The translations under genes were made by a program, and so were the position numbers. Source: Actinomycetota bacterium (lineage in GTDB: Bacteria; Actinomycetota; Actinomycetes; Streptosporangiales; Streptosporangiaceae). From it: a stretch of DNA of 64,000 nucleotides. The stretch covers positions 62,001-126,000 of the forward strand of contig DAHVDE010000115.1 of the NCBI GenBank assembly GCA_027313705.1, read 5' to 3'. Shown in pieces: positions 8,883-16,592 of this stretch (the first letter of the stretch is position 1; every line of letters starts with the position of its first letter). The notes under the pieces were generated by a model that saw only the letters and a program-made list of their open reading frames with translations, was not told where the DNA came from and did not search any database.

Positions 8883-9746
8883 CCTGCCGTCGCCGAGATC
8901 GAGGATGGTCAGGTAACGCAAGCCGAGTCCTTGAGCCGGGGACTCGGCGACCGGACGGTCGCCGAGTGCGGTAAGCGCGCCTGGCGTGGCGCCGAACGCG
9001 ATGCCGGTACGTTCCTCGCAGTCCTGCGCCGCCGTCGCACGGCCGTCGTAGTAGGCGGTGACGCCTTGGCGGCCAAAGCGCACGGCGGAGACCCGCGCGC
9101 CGCGCGCATCCCACTCCCCTGGCCTGCACGCCAGGGCGGTGCCCTGCCAGGTCCAGGCGATGCCATCAGGGCTGGTCGCGTACTGGGTCGTCATCCGGTC
9201 CTCTTCGCCCCGCTCGGTCAGCGGATGCACCGACGCCCATAGGTGCCACTGGCCGCCCTGCCAGGCGATTACCGGATCCTTCACCGCGCTCGCGGCATCG
9301 CCGGGCAGCAGTACCCGCCGGGTCGCGGAATCGAAGCCGTCAGGGGTGCCCGCCTCGAGCAGTTCCACTCGCCAGTGCTTGGTTCCCCAGGTGGCACAGC
9401 TCAGGTAGAGCCGCCAGGTACCTTCCCTGGTGCGGACGAGCGCGGGCCGCTCAAGCGACTCGGCGTCCATGTCCTGTTTGCCGATGGAGACCAGCGGCTC
9501 GAAGCTGACTCCGTCCGCAGACCTGGCAACCTGGACGACTTGTCCGCGCCTGTCGGCCGTGCGCAGCCGGTAAGCCAGGTAAATCTCGCCGTCGGCGAGC
9601 ACGGCGCTCGGCGAGCCTGCCCAGGCTCCAAGGCCGCCCCCTGGCGCGGGAAGCACGAGGGTCGCTGCAGCCGGATCTGGCGGCAGCAAGGCAGCGTCGG
9701 ATACCTCAAGTGGCTCATTAACGATCACATATGAATAATACGTCAT
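8811..9746 (-). CDS. five-bladed beta-propeller protein, glycosidase-like
   Basis: The 311-residue protein consists of repeated blade-like units with Asp/Trp/Tyr-rich strands (GEIYLAYRLRT, GTWRLYLSCATWG, GQWHLWASVHP, QGVTAYYDGRA), the usual look of GH43/GH32/GH130-type five-bladed propellers. Conserved acids typical of catalysis (Glu in SLERPALV, Asp in VKDPVIAW, Asp in YYDGRA) are candidates, but I cannot assign a glycosidase family. There is no signal peptide, so it probably acts in the cytoplasm. It starts 18 bp after the PPK2 stop and may be co-transcribed. Its 3' end has a truncated second copy at 10864-10959. Confidence 0.75.
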   Translation of the reverse strand: MTYYSYVIVNEPLEVSDAALLPPDPAAATLVLPAPGGGLGAWAGSPSAVLADGEIYLAYRLRTADRRGQVVQVARSADGVSFEPLVSIGKQDMDAESLERPALVRTREGTWRLYLSCATWGTKHWRVELLEAGTPDGFDSATRRVLLPGDAASAVKDPVIAWQGGQWHLWASVHPLTERGEEDRMTTQYATSPDGIAWTWQGTALACRPGEWDARGARVSAVRFGRQGVTAYYDGRATAAQDCEERTGIAFGATPGALTALGDRPVAESPAQGLGLRYLTILDLGDGRERLYYELTNASGSHDLVTELRGG

Positions 9747-9764
9747 ATTTCCGGTTCAGCAGAA

Positions 9765-10670
9765 TCAGTGATCGCCTTCGCCCTCCAGCGCCTTCCTCGC
9801 GACTGCTAGCTCCTGGCGCGCGGCCTTGCTGAGCTTAGGAAACTGCGGGTCAAGCTCGCTCAGCGCGGCGACGATGACGGCGGACGCGCAAATGCGGGCG
9901 AACCACTTGTGGTCGGCGGGTATGACGTACCAAGGTGCCCAGCTCGTGCTCGTGTGGCTGAGCATCTGGGAGAAGGCGCTCTGATAGTCGTCCCAGTACT
10001 GCCGTTCCTTGATGTCGGCGGCCGAGAACTTCCAGTTCTTGTCCGGCCGGTCAAGGCGTTTCATGAACCGGCGCAGTTGCTCGTCCTTGGAGATGTTGAG
10101 CAGCATCTTGACCACGCGGAACCCGTTGTCGGTGAGGTAGCGCTCCCAGTCGTTGATCTCGTGGAAGCGCCGGCGCCAGATGCCACCGTCCCTGGCACCT
10201 GCGGGCAGTCGCTGGCGGTCGAGGTTTTCCGGATGGACCCGCACCACGAGCACTTCCTCGTAATGCGACCGGTTGAAGATGCCGATCTCACCCCGGCCAG
10301 GCAAGTTGCACGCGTACCGCCATAGGTAGTCATGGCCAAGCTCGGCCGCCGAAGGCACCTTGAAGCTGTGCACGGTGACGCCCTGCGGGTTGACGCCGCT
10401 CATCACGTGCTTGATCGTCCCGTCCTTCCCTCCCGCGTCAAGCGCCTGGAGCACCACGAGCAGGCCGTGGCACTGCTGCGCGGCCAGCCTGGCCTGATAC
10501 TCGCTGAGCAGCTCAACCCCTCGGTGCAGCAACGCCTCGCCATCACGCTTCCGCACGAATCCCGCCCGGTAGCCGGGATCGAAGTCGTGCGCCAGCCGGA
10601 CGCTCGCGCCAGGCGTCACCCGCAGCGGTGCGATCAACTGCGCTATCTCCTTGATCCGCAGATCCGCCAC
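9765..10670 (-). CDS. ppk2: PPK2-family polyphosphate kinase
   Basis: The 301-residue protein transfers phosphate between polyphosphate and nucleotides. It shows a Walker A-like loop (DAGGKDGTIKHV), a Walker B region (GEIGIFNRSHYEEV) and a lid region around DRPDKNWKF, at the usual length for single-domain PPK2. The open frame extends further upstream, but GTG 10670 is the right start: a strong AAGGGGGG Shine-Dalgarno sequence sits about 8 bases ahead, and the translated sequence beyond it is debris from another gene. Whether it prefers ADP, GDP or AMP (class I to III) cannot be told here. Confidence 0.93.
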   Translation of the reverse strand: MADLRIKEIAQLIAPLRVTPGASVRLAHDFDPGYRAGFVRKRDGEALLHRGVELLSEYQARLAAQQCHGLLVVLQALDAGGKDGTIKHVMSGVNPQGVTVHSFKVPSAAELGHDYLWRYACNLPGRGEIGIFNRSHYEEVLVVRVHPENLDRQRLPAGARDGGIWRRRFHEINDWERYLTDNGFRVVKMLLNISKDEQLRRFMKRLDRPDKNWKFSAADIKERQYWDDYQSAFSQMLSHTSTSWAPWYVIPADHKWFARICASAVIVAALSELDPQFPKLSKAARQELAVARKALEGEGDH

Positions 10671-10770
10671 CCGCGATCCCCCCCTTAGACAGTCCTTTGC
10701 AATGCTCCCTACCCAGGCACAAGCATTCTCTAGAGGTGAGCGCCAACCTCGCCAGTCGCGGCACCCGCTT

Positions 10771-10821
10771 GCCCCGGCTGACCGTGAATCTCGGCCAGCC
10801 GTGTACCCCATGACCGTCGTA
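10771..10821 (-). pseudogene. fragment of the amidohydrolase 3' end
   Basis: The complement of these 51 bases matches 7413-7463 of the amidohydrolase gene at 49 of 51 positions. Similarity then resumes with 7504-7525, as if about 45 bp had been lost between two GCCGGGGC direct repeats of the source gene. The fragment lies in the 5' region of ppk2, upstream of its start. Confidence 0.8.
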
Positions 10822-10863
10822 ACCGGGGACAGCCCGCACGGCATTCGGCGACCGTCCGGTCGT

Positions 10864-10959
10864 GAGCGGCTGTGCTACGCGCTCACCAACGCGAGCGGTT
10901 CCCGCGACCTGGTCACCGAGTTGCGCGGTGGGTGACCAGCTTCGGCTGGCGAGGTAATT
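10864..10959 (+). pseudogene. duplicated segment, copy 2 (propeller gene 3' end fragment)
   Basis: On the plus strand this reads LTNASGSRDLVTELRGG followed by a stop, the same as the C terminus of the propeller protein, with 92 of 96 bases identical to 8787-8882 in inverted orientation. No upstream part of the gene remains. The sulfotransferase gene reads into it from the other side. Confidence 0.85.
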
Positions 10960-11968
10960 TTGGCGAAAAATCTCGTGGTCTCCCGTTCCTTGCCTGCCGC
11001 TGGCCCGATGGCCGGGCGCCGACCAGCCCGCCGGATTCGCCGCGCGGCAGCAGCCACTCGCCGCAGTCCGCACCGGTCACGAGTTCGAGCAGCCTGATAT
11101 CGGCCTCGAAAGCGGGAATGAGGGCCTTGCGCTGCTCCCAGGTGAGCGGGCGGCGTGGTGTGGCGTCCTGCTGCAGCAGATGCTCAAGTCGATCGTTCAG
11201 GCGAGCCCCGGCGTGGCCAGGCAAGAGCGCGGACACCGCTGAACTGGCACGGCGCGCGGTCGCGATGGCACGGTACCTGAGCGAGGGGTGCGGGTGGGCC
11301 GTCACGTTCTCGCGTGGCAACTCGGCGAGCACGCCCGGCTCGACGCCGAGGAATGAACAGGCCAGGTCCAGGCTCCTGGCCGGCTCGGCCACAAGAGAGT
11401 GGTACCTGAGCAAAAGCACGTTCTCGCGCGGGAAGAGCGAGTACAGGTGCTCCAGTTGCCCGCCGTATCGGCCAAGGTCGACATAACGCCAGAAATCGGC
11501 CCAGCCGGCGGCGACTCGGTCTGGCTCCCGCGCGCAGGCCTCGACGAAGTCACCGATCGGGTCAAGTCCGGCCGACCACAGATGCGCCCAGTTGGAGTGC
11601 GCCCGCTCGATGGGATCGCGAAGCACGACTATGAACTTCGCGTCGGGAACGAGATGCTTTATCCGGAATTGAGCATCACGACGGTAGAGGTAGAACGGCG
11701 TCGACTCGCCCTTGAGCACGCCTGCAGGCGCGCGATCGAAGAGCGCCTCGTAGTCGGCCTGGCGCCAGATGTGCTCGCGATAGGTCTTGGCGTCGCCGGG
11801 ACCGCCCTCGGCGGGTGGCGGGCCAGCGGTGAGAAAGAACTTCGGTTCCTTCACCGGTGTCAGGCAGAGCCCAGGGTGCTTGGCCAAGGCCGAGTGCAAG
11901 GCCGTCGTCCCCGCCTTGGGCGCGCCCGCGACAAAGAAGTCTGGCAGAGTCAAAAAGTCCCCCAGCAT
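10913..11968 (-). CDS. PAPS-dependent sulfotransferase
   Basis: The 351-residue protein has the 5'-phosphosulfate-binding loop of sulfotransferases near the N terminus (GAPKAGTTAL) and the 3'-phosphate region with Arg and Ser (VVLRDPIERAHSNW). It would transfer sulfate from PAPS to an alcohol or amine acceptor, which is unknown. Homology seems to end near EWLLPRGE. The last 35 residues or so are an unusual basic tail, and the final 15 come from the duplicated segment 10864-10959. The start may be ATG 11968, or TTG 11953 preceded by GGGGGA. Confidence 0.85.
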   Translation of the reverse strand: MLGDFLTLPDFFVAGAPKAGTTALHSALAKHPGLCLTPVKEPKFFLTAGPPPAEGGPGDAKTYREHIWRQADYEALFDRAPAGVLKGESTPFYLYRRDAQFRIKHLVPDAKFIVVLRDPIERAHSNWAHLWSAGLDPIGDFVEACAREPDRVAAGWADFWRYVDLGRYGGQLEHLYSLFPRENVLLLRYHSLVAEPARSLDLACSFLGVEPGVLAELPRENVTAHPHPSLRYRAIATARRASSAVSALLPGHAGARLNDRLEHLLQQDATPRRPLTWEQRKALIPAFEADIRLLELVTGADCGEWLLPRGESGGLVGARPSGQRQARNGRPRDFSPKLPRQPKLVTHRATR

Positions 11969-12082
11969 TCGGCAGTCCGCCGGCGTTCCGTGTTCGGCGC
12001 GCCGGCGGAGAGTTGTCGCCTGGCGGAGACTTGCCCTCCTGCGGCGCGCTCAACCTTCCGCGCGGCAACAACCCGGGCCCGG

Positions 12083-13489
12083 CTAGCCGACCAGTGTCTT
12101 CACCGAGGCGGTCAGCTCGGCTAGCCCCTTCTTAGCGTCGGCGAAGAACATCGAGGTCTTCGGGTTGGCGTAAAGCTCGTTGTCGATGCCCGCGTAGCCG
12201 TGGCCCATGGATCGCTTGATCACGATGATCGACTTGGCCTGGTCGACGTCGAGGATCGGCATGCCGGAGATCGCGGTGCCCGGCCGTCGCGCGGCCGGGT
12301 TCGTCACGTCGTTCGCGCCGATGACCAGGGCAACGTCGGTGCGCGCGAACTCGGGGTTGACCTCGTCCATTTCCTTCAGCAGCGGGTAAGGCACGTTAGC
12401 CTCTGCGAGCAGCACGTTCATGTGGCCAGGCATCCGGCCAGCCACCGGGTGGATCGCGTAGCTGACGTCGACGCCGCGAGCTTCCAGCAGGTCAGCGAGC
12501 GCGGCAACCTCATGCTGAGCCTGGGCGGCGGCGAGGCCGTAACCGGGAACGATGATCACCTTAGCGGCGTAGGCAAGCTGAATGGCCGCGTCGTCCGCCG
12601 CGATCGACTGGACACCCGCGCCGGCCGGGCCAGCGATGGCGGCGGCGGTGTCACCCGAGCCGAAACCGCCGATCATGATGTTACCGATGGACCGGTTCAT
12701 GGCGTCGGCCATGAGCTTGGTCAAGATGCCTCCTGAGGCACCGACCAGGGCGCCGGCGATGATCAGCCCGGTGTTGTGGATCACGAAGCCCGCCATCGCC
12801 ACGGCGGTGCCGGTAAATGCGTTGAGTAGCGAGATCACGACCGGCATGTCGGCACCGCCGATCGGCATGACCATCGAAACCCCGAAGACCAGGGCCGCCG
12901 CGATCACCACGCCAAGCGCGGCCAGGCTCGGTGACGCGATCATGTAGCCGCCGAAGCCGAGAGTCACTGCCGCAAGCAGCATGTTCACGATCCTGGCACC
13001 AGGGAACGTGACCGGCGCGGTGGTGATGATGCCCTGCAGCTTGCCTGCCGCGATGACCGACCCTGAGAAGGTGACCGAGCCGATGATCACGTCGAGCAAG
13101 GTCGTCACCGAGGTCGCGGCGGCGACGTGAGAGCCGAGCGTGGAATAGTCGCGGATGCCGACCAGGGCCGCCGCCCCGCCGCCGACCGCGTTGAACACGC
13201 TGACCAGTTGCGGCATCGCGGTCATCTTGACCGTCCTGGCCGTGTAGAGGCCAAGTCCGCTGCCGACGCCGATACCAGCAAGCAGCACGATCCAGCCGGT
13301 CGTAGTGATCAGGCCGTCGTGGATGACGATCGCGCCGGTGGCCAGGATCGCCGCGATCATCCCTGCGATCGAGACCTGATTGCCCCGGCGAGCCGTGGCC
13401 GGGTTGTTCATCAGGTGCAGGCCGAGAATGAAACAGGAGGCGGCAGCGAGATAGATGATCTGGATGACGTCGTTGAAGGTGCCGCTCAT
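12083..13489 (-). CDS. pntB: NAD(P) transhydrogenase subunit beta
   Basis: The 468-residue protein forms the membrane domain plus NADP-binding domain III of the proton-translocating transhydrogenase, which moves hydride between NADH and NADP+ at the cost of proton motive force. Many hydrophobic segments fill residues 1-270. The C-terminal NADP site includes VPGYGLAAAQAQHEV and the conserved GRMPGHMNVLLAEA. Its ATG overlaps the pntA2 stop by four bases, so the two are coupled. It is the last gene of the three-gene operon. The 114-bp gap to the sulfotransferase holds two imperfect 18-bp direct repeats (GGCGGAGAGTTGTCGCCT and a variant). Confidence 0.96.
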   Translation of the reverse strand: MSGTFNDVIQIIYLAAASCFILGLHLMNNPATARRGNQVSIAGMIAAILATGAIVIHDGLITTTGWIVLLAGIGVGSGLGLYTARTVKMTAMPQLVSVFNAVGGGAAALVGIRDYSTLGSHVAAATSVTTLLDVIIGSVTFSGSVIAAGKLQGIITTAPVTFPGARIVNMLLAAVTLGFGGYMIASPSLAALGVVIAAALVFGVSMVMPIGGADMPVVISLLNAFTGTAVAMAGFVIHNTGLIIAGALVGASGGILTKLMADAMNRSIGNIMIGGFGSGDTAAAIAGPAGAGVQSIAADDAAIQLAYAAKVIIVPGYGLAAAQAQHEVAALADLLEARGVDVSYAIHPVAGRMPGHMNVLLAEANVPYPLLKEMDEVNPEFARTDVALVIGANDVTNPAARRPGTAISGMPILDVDQAKSIIVIKRSMGHGYAGIDNELYANPKTSMFFADAKKGLAELTASVKTLVG

Positions 13490-13824
13490 GCCGACTTTCC
13501 GCCATTCTGGCCGGCGTTGACCGCCGGTGCCTGCGCGCTCGCGGGGACAGTCCTGCGCTTGAACATTTTCAGCATCCGGCCGGTTACCACATAACCGCCG
13601 ACCACGTTCATGGCGGCGAAGGCGGCCGCCAGAAACGCGAGAATGTAACCGATAAGGCTGTTGGCGCTGGCCGCGATCAAGATCGCCCCGGCCAGCACGA
13701 TCCCGTGAATGGAGTTGGCGGCCGACATCAGCGGGGTATGCAGCGTCGCCGGCACTTTGCTGATGACTTCGAAACCCACCCAGAGGCTCAGGACGAAAAT
13801 AATGAAGTCGGTCAGGAGCGTCAA
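13486..13824 (-). CDS. pntAB: NAD(P) transhydrogenase subunit alpha, membrane part
   Basis: This small membrane subunit (112 residues) corresponds to the C-terminal membrane domain of PntA in bacteria with a split alpha subunit. Three hydrophobic helices are visible (FIIFVLSLWVGFEVI, GIVLAGAILIAA and LAFLAAAFAAMNVVGGY). The TTG at 13824 is chosen because GGAGG lies seven bases upstream and the frame beyond it is within pntA1. It starts 13 bp after the pntA1 stop. Confidence 0.92.
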   Translation of the reverse strand: MTLLTDFIIFVLSLWVGFEVISKVPATLHTPLMSAANSIHGIVLAGAILIAASANSLIGYILAFLAAAFAAMNVVGGYVVTGRMLKMFKRRTVPASAQAPAVNAGQNGGKSA

Positions 13825-13837
13825 AGGATCCTCCAGG

Positions 13838-14971
13838 TCAGTTGGCCGGCGGCTTCGCCAGCGCCGGATGAATGACCGCGCCATCGCGCGTGATCACGAC
13901 GCCGGCGACGAGTTCGTCGTCCAGATCAACGGTGAACGCGCCGTCCTTGATCAGGTAGGTGAGCAGCGAACTAACGTTGCGGGCATACATGGCAGAGGCA
14001 GCCGCTGCCATCGAGGAAGGCAGGTTGTCCGCCCCGATGATCGTGACTCCGTTGTCGGTCACGACCGTCTCGCCCGCGACCGAGGACTCGACGTTGCCGC
14101 CAAGCTCGCTGGCACCCATGTCCACCAGGACAGAGCCGGGTGCCATGGCCTTGATAGCCGTGCTGGTGACCAGCATCGGAGGTCGCCGGCCTGGCACCTG
14201 AGCCGTGGTGATCACCACGTCATGCCTGGCGATATGGTCGGCTAGCTCGGCCTGCTGCGCGGCTCGCTCGGCGTCAGTGAGAGCGCGGGCATAGCCGCCA
14301 GCACCCGCGGCATCCTGCACGGAGGCCAGTTCGATGAACGTGGCGCCGAGCGACTGCGCCTCTGTCTTAGTCTCAGGCCGGACGTCGTAGGCGCTCACGA
14401 CCGCGCCGAGTCGCCTCGCCGTGCCGATCGCCTGAAGGCCGGCCACGCCGGTACCTAGCACGAGCACCTTGGCCGGCCGCGCGGTTCCCGCCGCCGTGAT
14501 CAGGAGAGGAAAGAACCTTCCGAAGGCCGCCGCCGCTATCAGGGCCGCCTTATACCCGGCGATATTGGCCTGTGAGGTAAGTGCATCCATCGGCTGGGCA
14601 CGGGAAAGCGTGCGCGGTATCAGGTCGAGGCTGACCGCGGTCACCCCGGTGGCAGCCAGCTGCTCGACGAAATCGGGATCGGTGAGCGGGGCAAACAGGC
14701 CGAGCACGGCCTGGCCAGCACGGAGGCGACCGAGCAGTCCGCTGTCCGGCCTGGCCACCATGAGAACGGCGTCTGCGGTCGGGATCTCGGCGGCGGAGAC
14801 AACTGTCGCCCCGGCCTCCGTATAGGCCTCGTCGGCGAAGAAAGCCCCGGTCCCCGCATCTCGTTCTACAAGTACTTCATGACCAGCTGATCTCAGCTTG
14901 GCTACCGCTTCAGGTACGAGCGCCACCCGGCGCTCCGCGGGCCAGGTCTCTTTGACCACGGCGACCTTCAT
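13838..14971 (-). CDS. pntAA: NAD(P) transhydrogenase subunit alpha, NAD-binding part
   Basis: The 377-residue soluble domain I of the transhydrogenase binds NAD(H). It is related to alanine dehydrogenase: the N terminus MKVAVVKETWPAERRVALVPE is followed by a Rossmann loop (VLVLGTGVAGLQAIGTARRLGA) and the later conserved VLVDMGASELGGNVE. The ATG at 14971 has a GAGG sequence about 8 bases upstream; the longer frame reading from 15064 is unlikely. It is the first gene of the operon, whose promoter must lie in the region shared with the repeat array. Confidence 0.95.
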   Translation of the reverse strand: MKVAVVKETWPAERRVALVPEAVAKLRSAGHEVLVERDAGTGAFFADEAYTEAGATVVSAAEIPTADAVLMVARPDSGLLGRLRAGQAVLGLFAPLTDPDFVEQLAATGVTAVSLDLIPRTLSRAQPMDALTSQANIAGYKAALIAAAAFGRFFPLLITAAGTARPAKVLVLGTGVAGLQAIGTARRLGAVVSAYDVRPETKTEAQSLGATFIELASVQDAAGAGGYARALTDAERAAQQAELADHIARHDVVITTAQVPGRRPPMLVTSTAIKAMAPGSVLVDMGASELGGNVESSVAGETVVTDNGVTIIGADNLPSSMAAAASAMYARNVSSLLTYLIKDGAFTVDLDDELVAGVVITRDGAVIHPALAKPPAN

Positions 14972-15064
14972 AGAGGCGACCTCACTCTGGCGGATCAGGC
15001 AACGCTGCATCTCAGGTTCACCCTGGCTGCACGCTGGCGGGGATTGGCAGCGATGGTCTCCCAA

Positions 15065-15077
15065 GTATGGACCATAC
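15065..15077. promoter_or_regulatory. 13-bp perfect palindrome upstream of pntAA
   Basis: GTATGG-A-CCATAC lies 94 bp before the pntAA start, between the operon and the repeat array. It is the only such dyad in the leader and could be an operator. No regulator can be named. Confidence 0.3.
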
Positions 15078-15135
15078 CCCTTGCCTCCCCGCCGCCGGCT
15101 TGACGCCCCAACTCGGCCGCCCCCGCCGCCCCCGG

Positions 15136-15580
15136 CGGCTACCCCAGCCGGCTACCCCAGCCGGCTACCCCAGCTCCGTCACAACGTGGGGTCCGGGGCA
15201 CCTGCTCCGTCACAACGTGGGGTCCGTGCCCTGGCCGGCCGGGGCCGGCTACCCCAGCTCCGTCACAACGTGGGGTCCGGGGCACCTGCTCCGTCACAAC
15301 GTGGGGTCCGTGGCCTGGCCGGCCGGGGCCGGCTACCCCAGCTCCGCCACAACGTGGGGTCCGGGGCCTGGCCGGCCGGGGCCGGCTACCCCAGCTCCGT
15401 CACAACGTGGGGTCCGGGGCACCTGCTCCGCCACAACGTGGGGTCCGGGCCTGGCCGGCCGGGGCCGGCTACCCCAGCTCCGCCACAGCGTGGGGTCCGG
15501 GGCACCTGTTCCGTCACAACGTTGGCGCTTGGTCCGGTTGGTCAGGAGTAGCTCCGTTACAACCTTGGCGCTGGGCTCTG
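15136..15580. repeat. tandem repeat array 1 (CACAACGTGGGG family)
   Basis: The array begins with three 13-bp units of GCCGGCTACCCCA and continues with ten copies of the core CTCCGYCACAACGTGGGGTCC, eight well preserved (near 15174, 15204, 15258, 15288, 15341, 15394, 15424, 15477) and two degenerate at the end (15508, 15550). A CCGGCCGGGGCCGGCTACCC segment alternates with single or paired cores, giving a higher-order period of 83-84 bp. ACCCCA and TGGGGT flank each full unit and could form short stems. The whole 697-bp gap between pntAA and the gene at 15669 is this array plus about 160 bp of leader and a G-rich tail; no gene is seen. Confidence 0.95.
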
Positions 15581-15668
15581 GCCGTGGGGGAGGGGCGGGA
15601 GTGCTTGAGGGGTACTGCTGCTGGGGTGGGCGTTGAGAGCGCGGCCGGGGTTTGGGAGAGTGGGGTGG

Positions 15669-15917
15669 ATGAGCGAGCCTGATGCTCGGGCGGGGGACGA
15701 GTCCGACGAATTGGCGGCGCGACTACTGAGCGCGTACCGGCTGCTAGCTGGGCTTCGCGTGCCCGTCGAGGAGCGAATACGCTTGAATCTCCGTTTTGTG
15801 GCTATCTGTACGTCGCTGAAGATGCCCGGATCGAGCAGAGACAGTTGCGCGCTCAGACTTGACCAGCTCATGGCGGAAGCCGGGCAGGCGGAGGCTAACT
15901 GCGCCGAAAGGGTTTGA
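15669..15917 (+). CDS. small hypothetical protein
   Basis: An 82-residue acidic, helical protein beginning MSEPDARAGDESDELAARLL, with amphipathic segments (LSAYRLLAGLRVPVEERIRL) and two Cys residues. I do not recognise the family. Codon choice and the Ala/Leu/Arg/Glu pattern look like a real actinobacterial small protein, and the ATG at 15669 has G-rich sequence upstream but no ideal Shine-Dalgarno sequence. It is transcribed towards the HU gene, away from the repeat array. Confidence 0.55.
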   Translation: MSEPDARAGDESDELAARLLSAYRLLAGLRVPVEERIRLNLRFVAICTSLKMPGSSRDSCALRLDQLMAEAGQAEANCAERV

Positions 15918-16021
15918 TCAGGTGGTTCGCGGGTCAGCGAAGGCGCTATAAGCACATAGCCCAGCGGGCGCGGCCGACGCGAGCGCGGATTTGAATTCTC
16001 ATGACGACTGGTCCACTTTTA

Positions 16022-16048
16022 TTACTGAATGGCACCCACTTTCAGTAA
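16022..16048. promoter_or_regulatory. inverted repeat in the hup leader region
   Basis: TTACTGAA and TTCAGTAA form a perfect 8-bp dyad separated by 11 bases, in a locally AT-rich stretch about 30 bp upstream of the proposed hup -35 box. It could be an operator for hup or a terminator for the small upstream gene. Confidence 0.4.
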
Positions 16049-16076
16049 CGACACGCCTCGCTTATTGCAGAGATGA

Positions 16077-16105
16077 TTGTGTGGCGCCGCTGCATCGCCT
16101 AATTT
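16077..16105 (+). promoter_or_regulatory. putative sigma-70-type promoter of hup
   Basis: TTGTGT (16077-16082), a 17-bp spacer and TAATTT (16100-16105) match the actinobacterial TTGNNN/TANNNT pattern. The expected start of transcription is about 75-80 bases before the HU start codon. Confidence 0.4.
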
Positions 16106-16189
16106 CAGGCAGGTCAGAGGTCGTGGCGTCCGGCCGCAAAGGACATCCGGACCCGGACTTCCCGTTGGGGGACCCGCAGGAGTGAGGAA

Positions 16190-16492
16190 ATGAACAAGCG
16201 TGACCTGATCGATGCGATTTCGGGCCGGTTGGGGGACAAAAAGACCGCAACTGAGGCCGTTAACGCCGTCCTCGATACTATCCAGCACGCCGTTGCCAAG
16301 GGCGACAAGGTAGCAATTACCGGGTTCGGGGTATTCGAAAAGACGGAACGGCCTGCCCGGACCGCGCGTAATCCAGCTACCGGCGCCTCCATCAAGGTCC
16401 CTAAGTCTTCGGTACCCAAGTTCCGTGCCGGTGCCGATTTCAAGGCCTTGGTGAACGGCGACAAGAAGAGGGTCACGGCCGGCAAGAAGTAG
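16190..16492 (+). CDS. hup: HU-family nucleoid protein
   Basis: A 100-residue DNA-bending protein. The sequence runs from [11 protein letters not shown] through the body helices to the conserved [18 protein letters not shown] and the DNA-binding arm ([10 protein letters not shown]), ending in a short Lys-rich tail. This is the short actinobacterial form without the long PAKKA tail of mycobacterial HupB. A GAGGAAATG context supports the ATG at 16190. It converges on ddl, close to where HU lies relative to ddl and gpsA in mycobacteria. Confidence 0.96.
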   Translation: MNKRDLIDAISGRLGDKKTATEAVNAVLDTIQHAVAKGDKVAITGFGVFEKTERPARTARNPATGASIKVPKSSVPKFRAGADFKALVNGDKKRVTAGKK

Positions 16493-16517
16493 CTGCTACG
16501 GTCGCGTCACCGTCGAG

Positions 16518-16555
16518 GCGGGCGCGACGGGACACGCGCGGTTGAACGCGCCCGC
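16518..16555. terminator. hairpin between hup and ddl
   Basis: GCGGGCGCG (16518-16526) and CGCGCCCGC (16547-16555) form a perfect 9-bp stem with a 20-base loop, 26 bases after the hup stop and between two convergent genes. A second dyad made from the duplicated GGTGACCGTTCTTC (16562-16592) follows, just before the ddl stop. Both lack T tracts. Confidence 0.55.
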
Positions 16556-16592
16556 CGCGCCCGGTGACCGTTCTTCGGTGACCGTTCTTCGG

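Noticed and set aside
8706-9242. 178-residue plus-strand frame antisense to the propeller gene
   Set aside because: Its first part is the frameshifted sulfotransferase fragment and the rest is antisense to a well-supported gene.
10671-10844. N-terminal extension of the polyphosphate kinase
   Set aside because: The upstream part is translated gene debris, and a strong Shine-Dalgarno sequence supports GTG 10670.
15136-15580. CRISPR-like array
   Set aside because: The intervals between cores are themselves repeats, not unique spacers. Unit sizes vary (30, 53, 83 bp) and no cas genes are present.
14898-15682. Three overlapping plus-strand open frames through array 1, including one of 217 residues with TTWGP/RHNVGS repeats
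   Set aside because: All three frames are open at once because the repeat unit has no stop codons. There is no Shine-Dalgarno sequence and no frame preference, so I treat it as non-coding repeat DNA.
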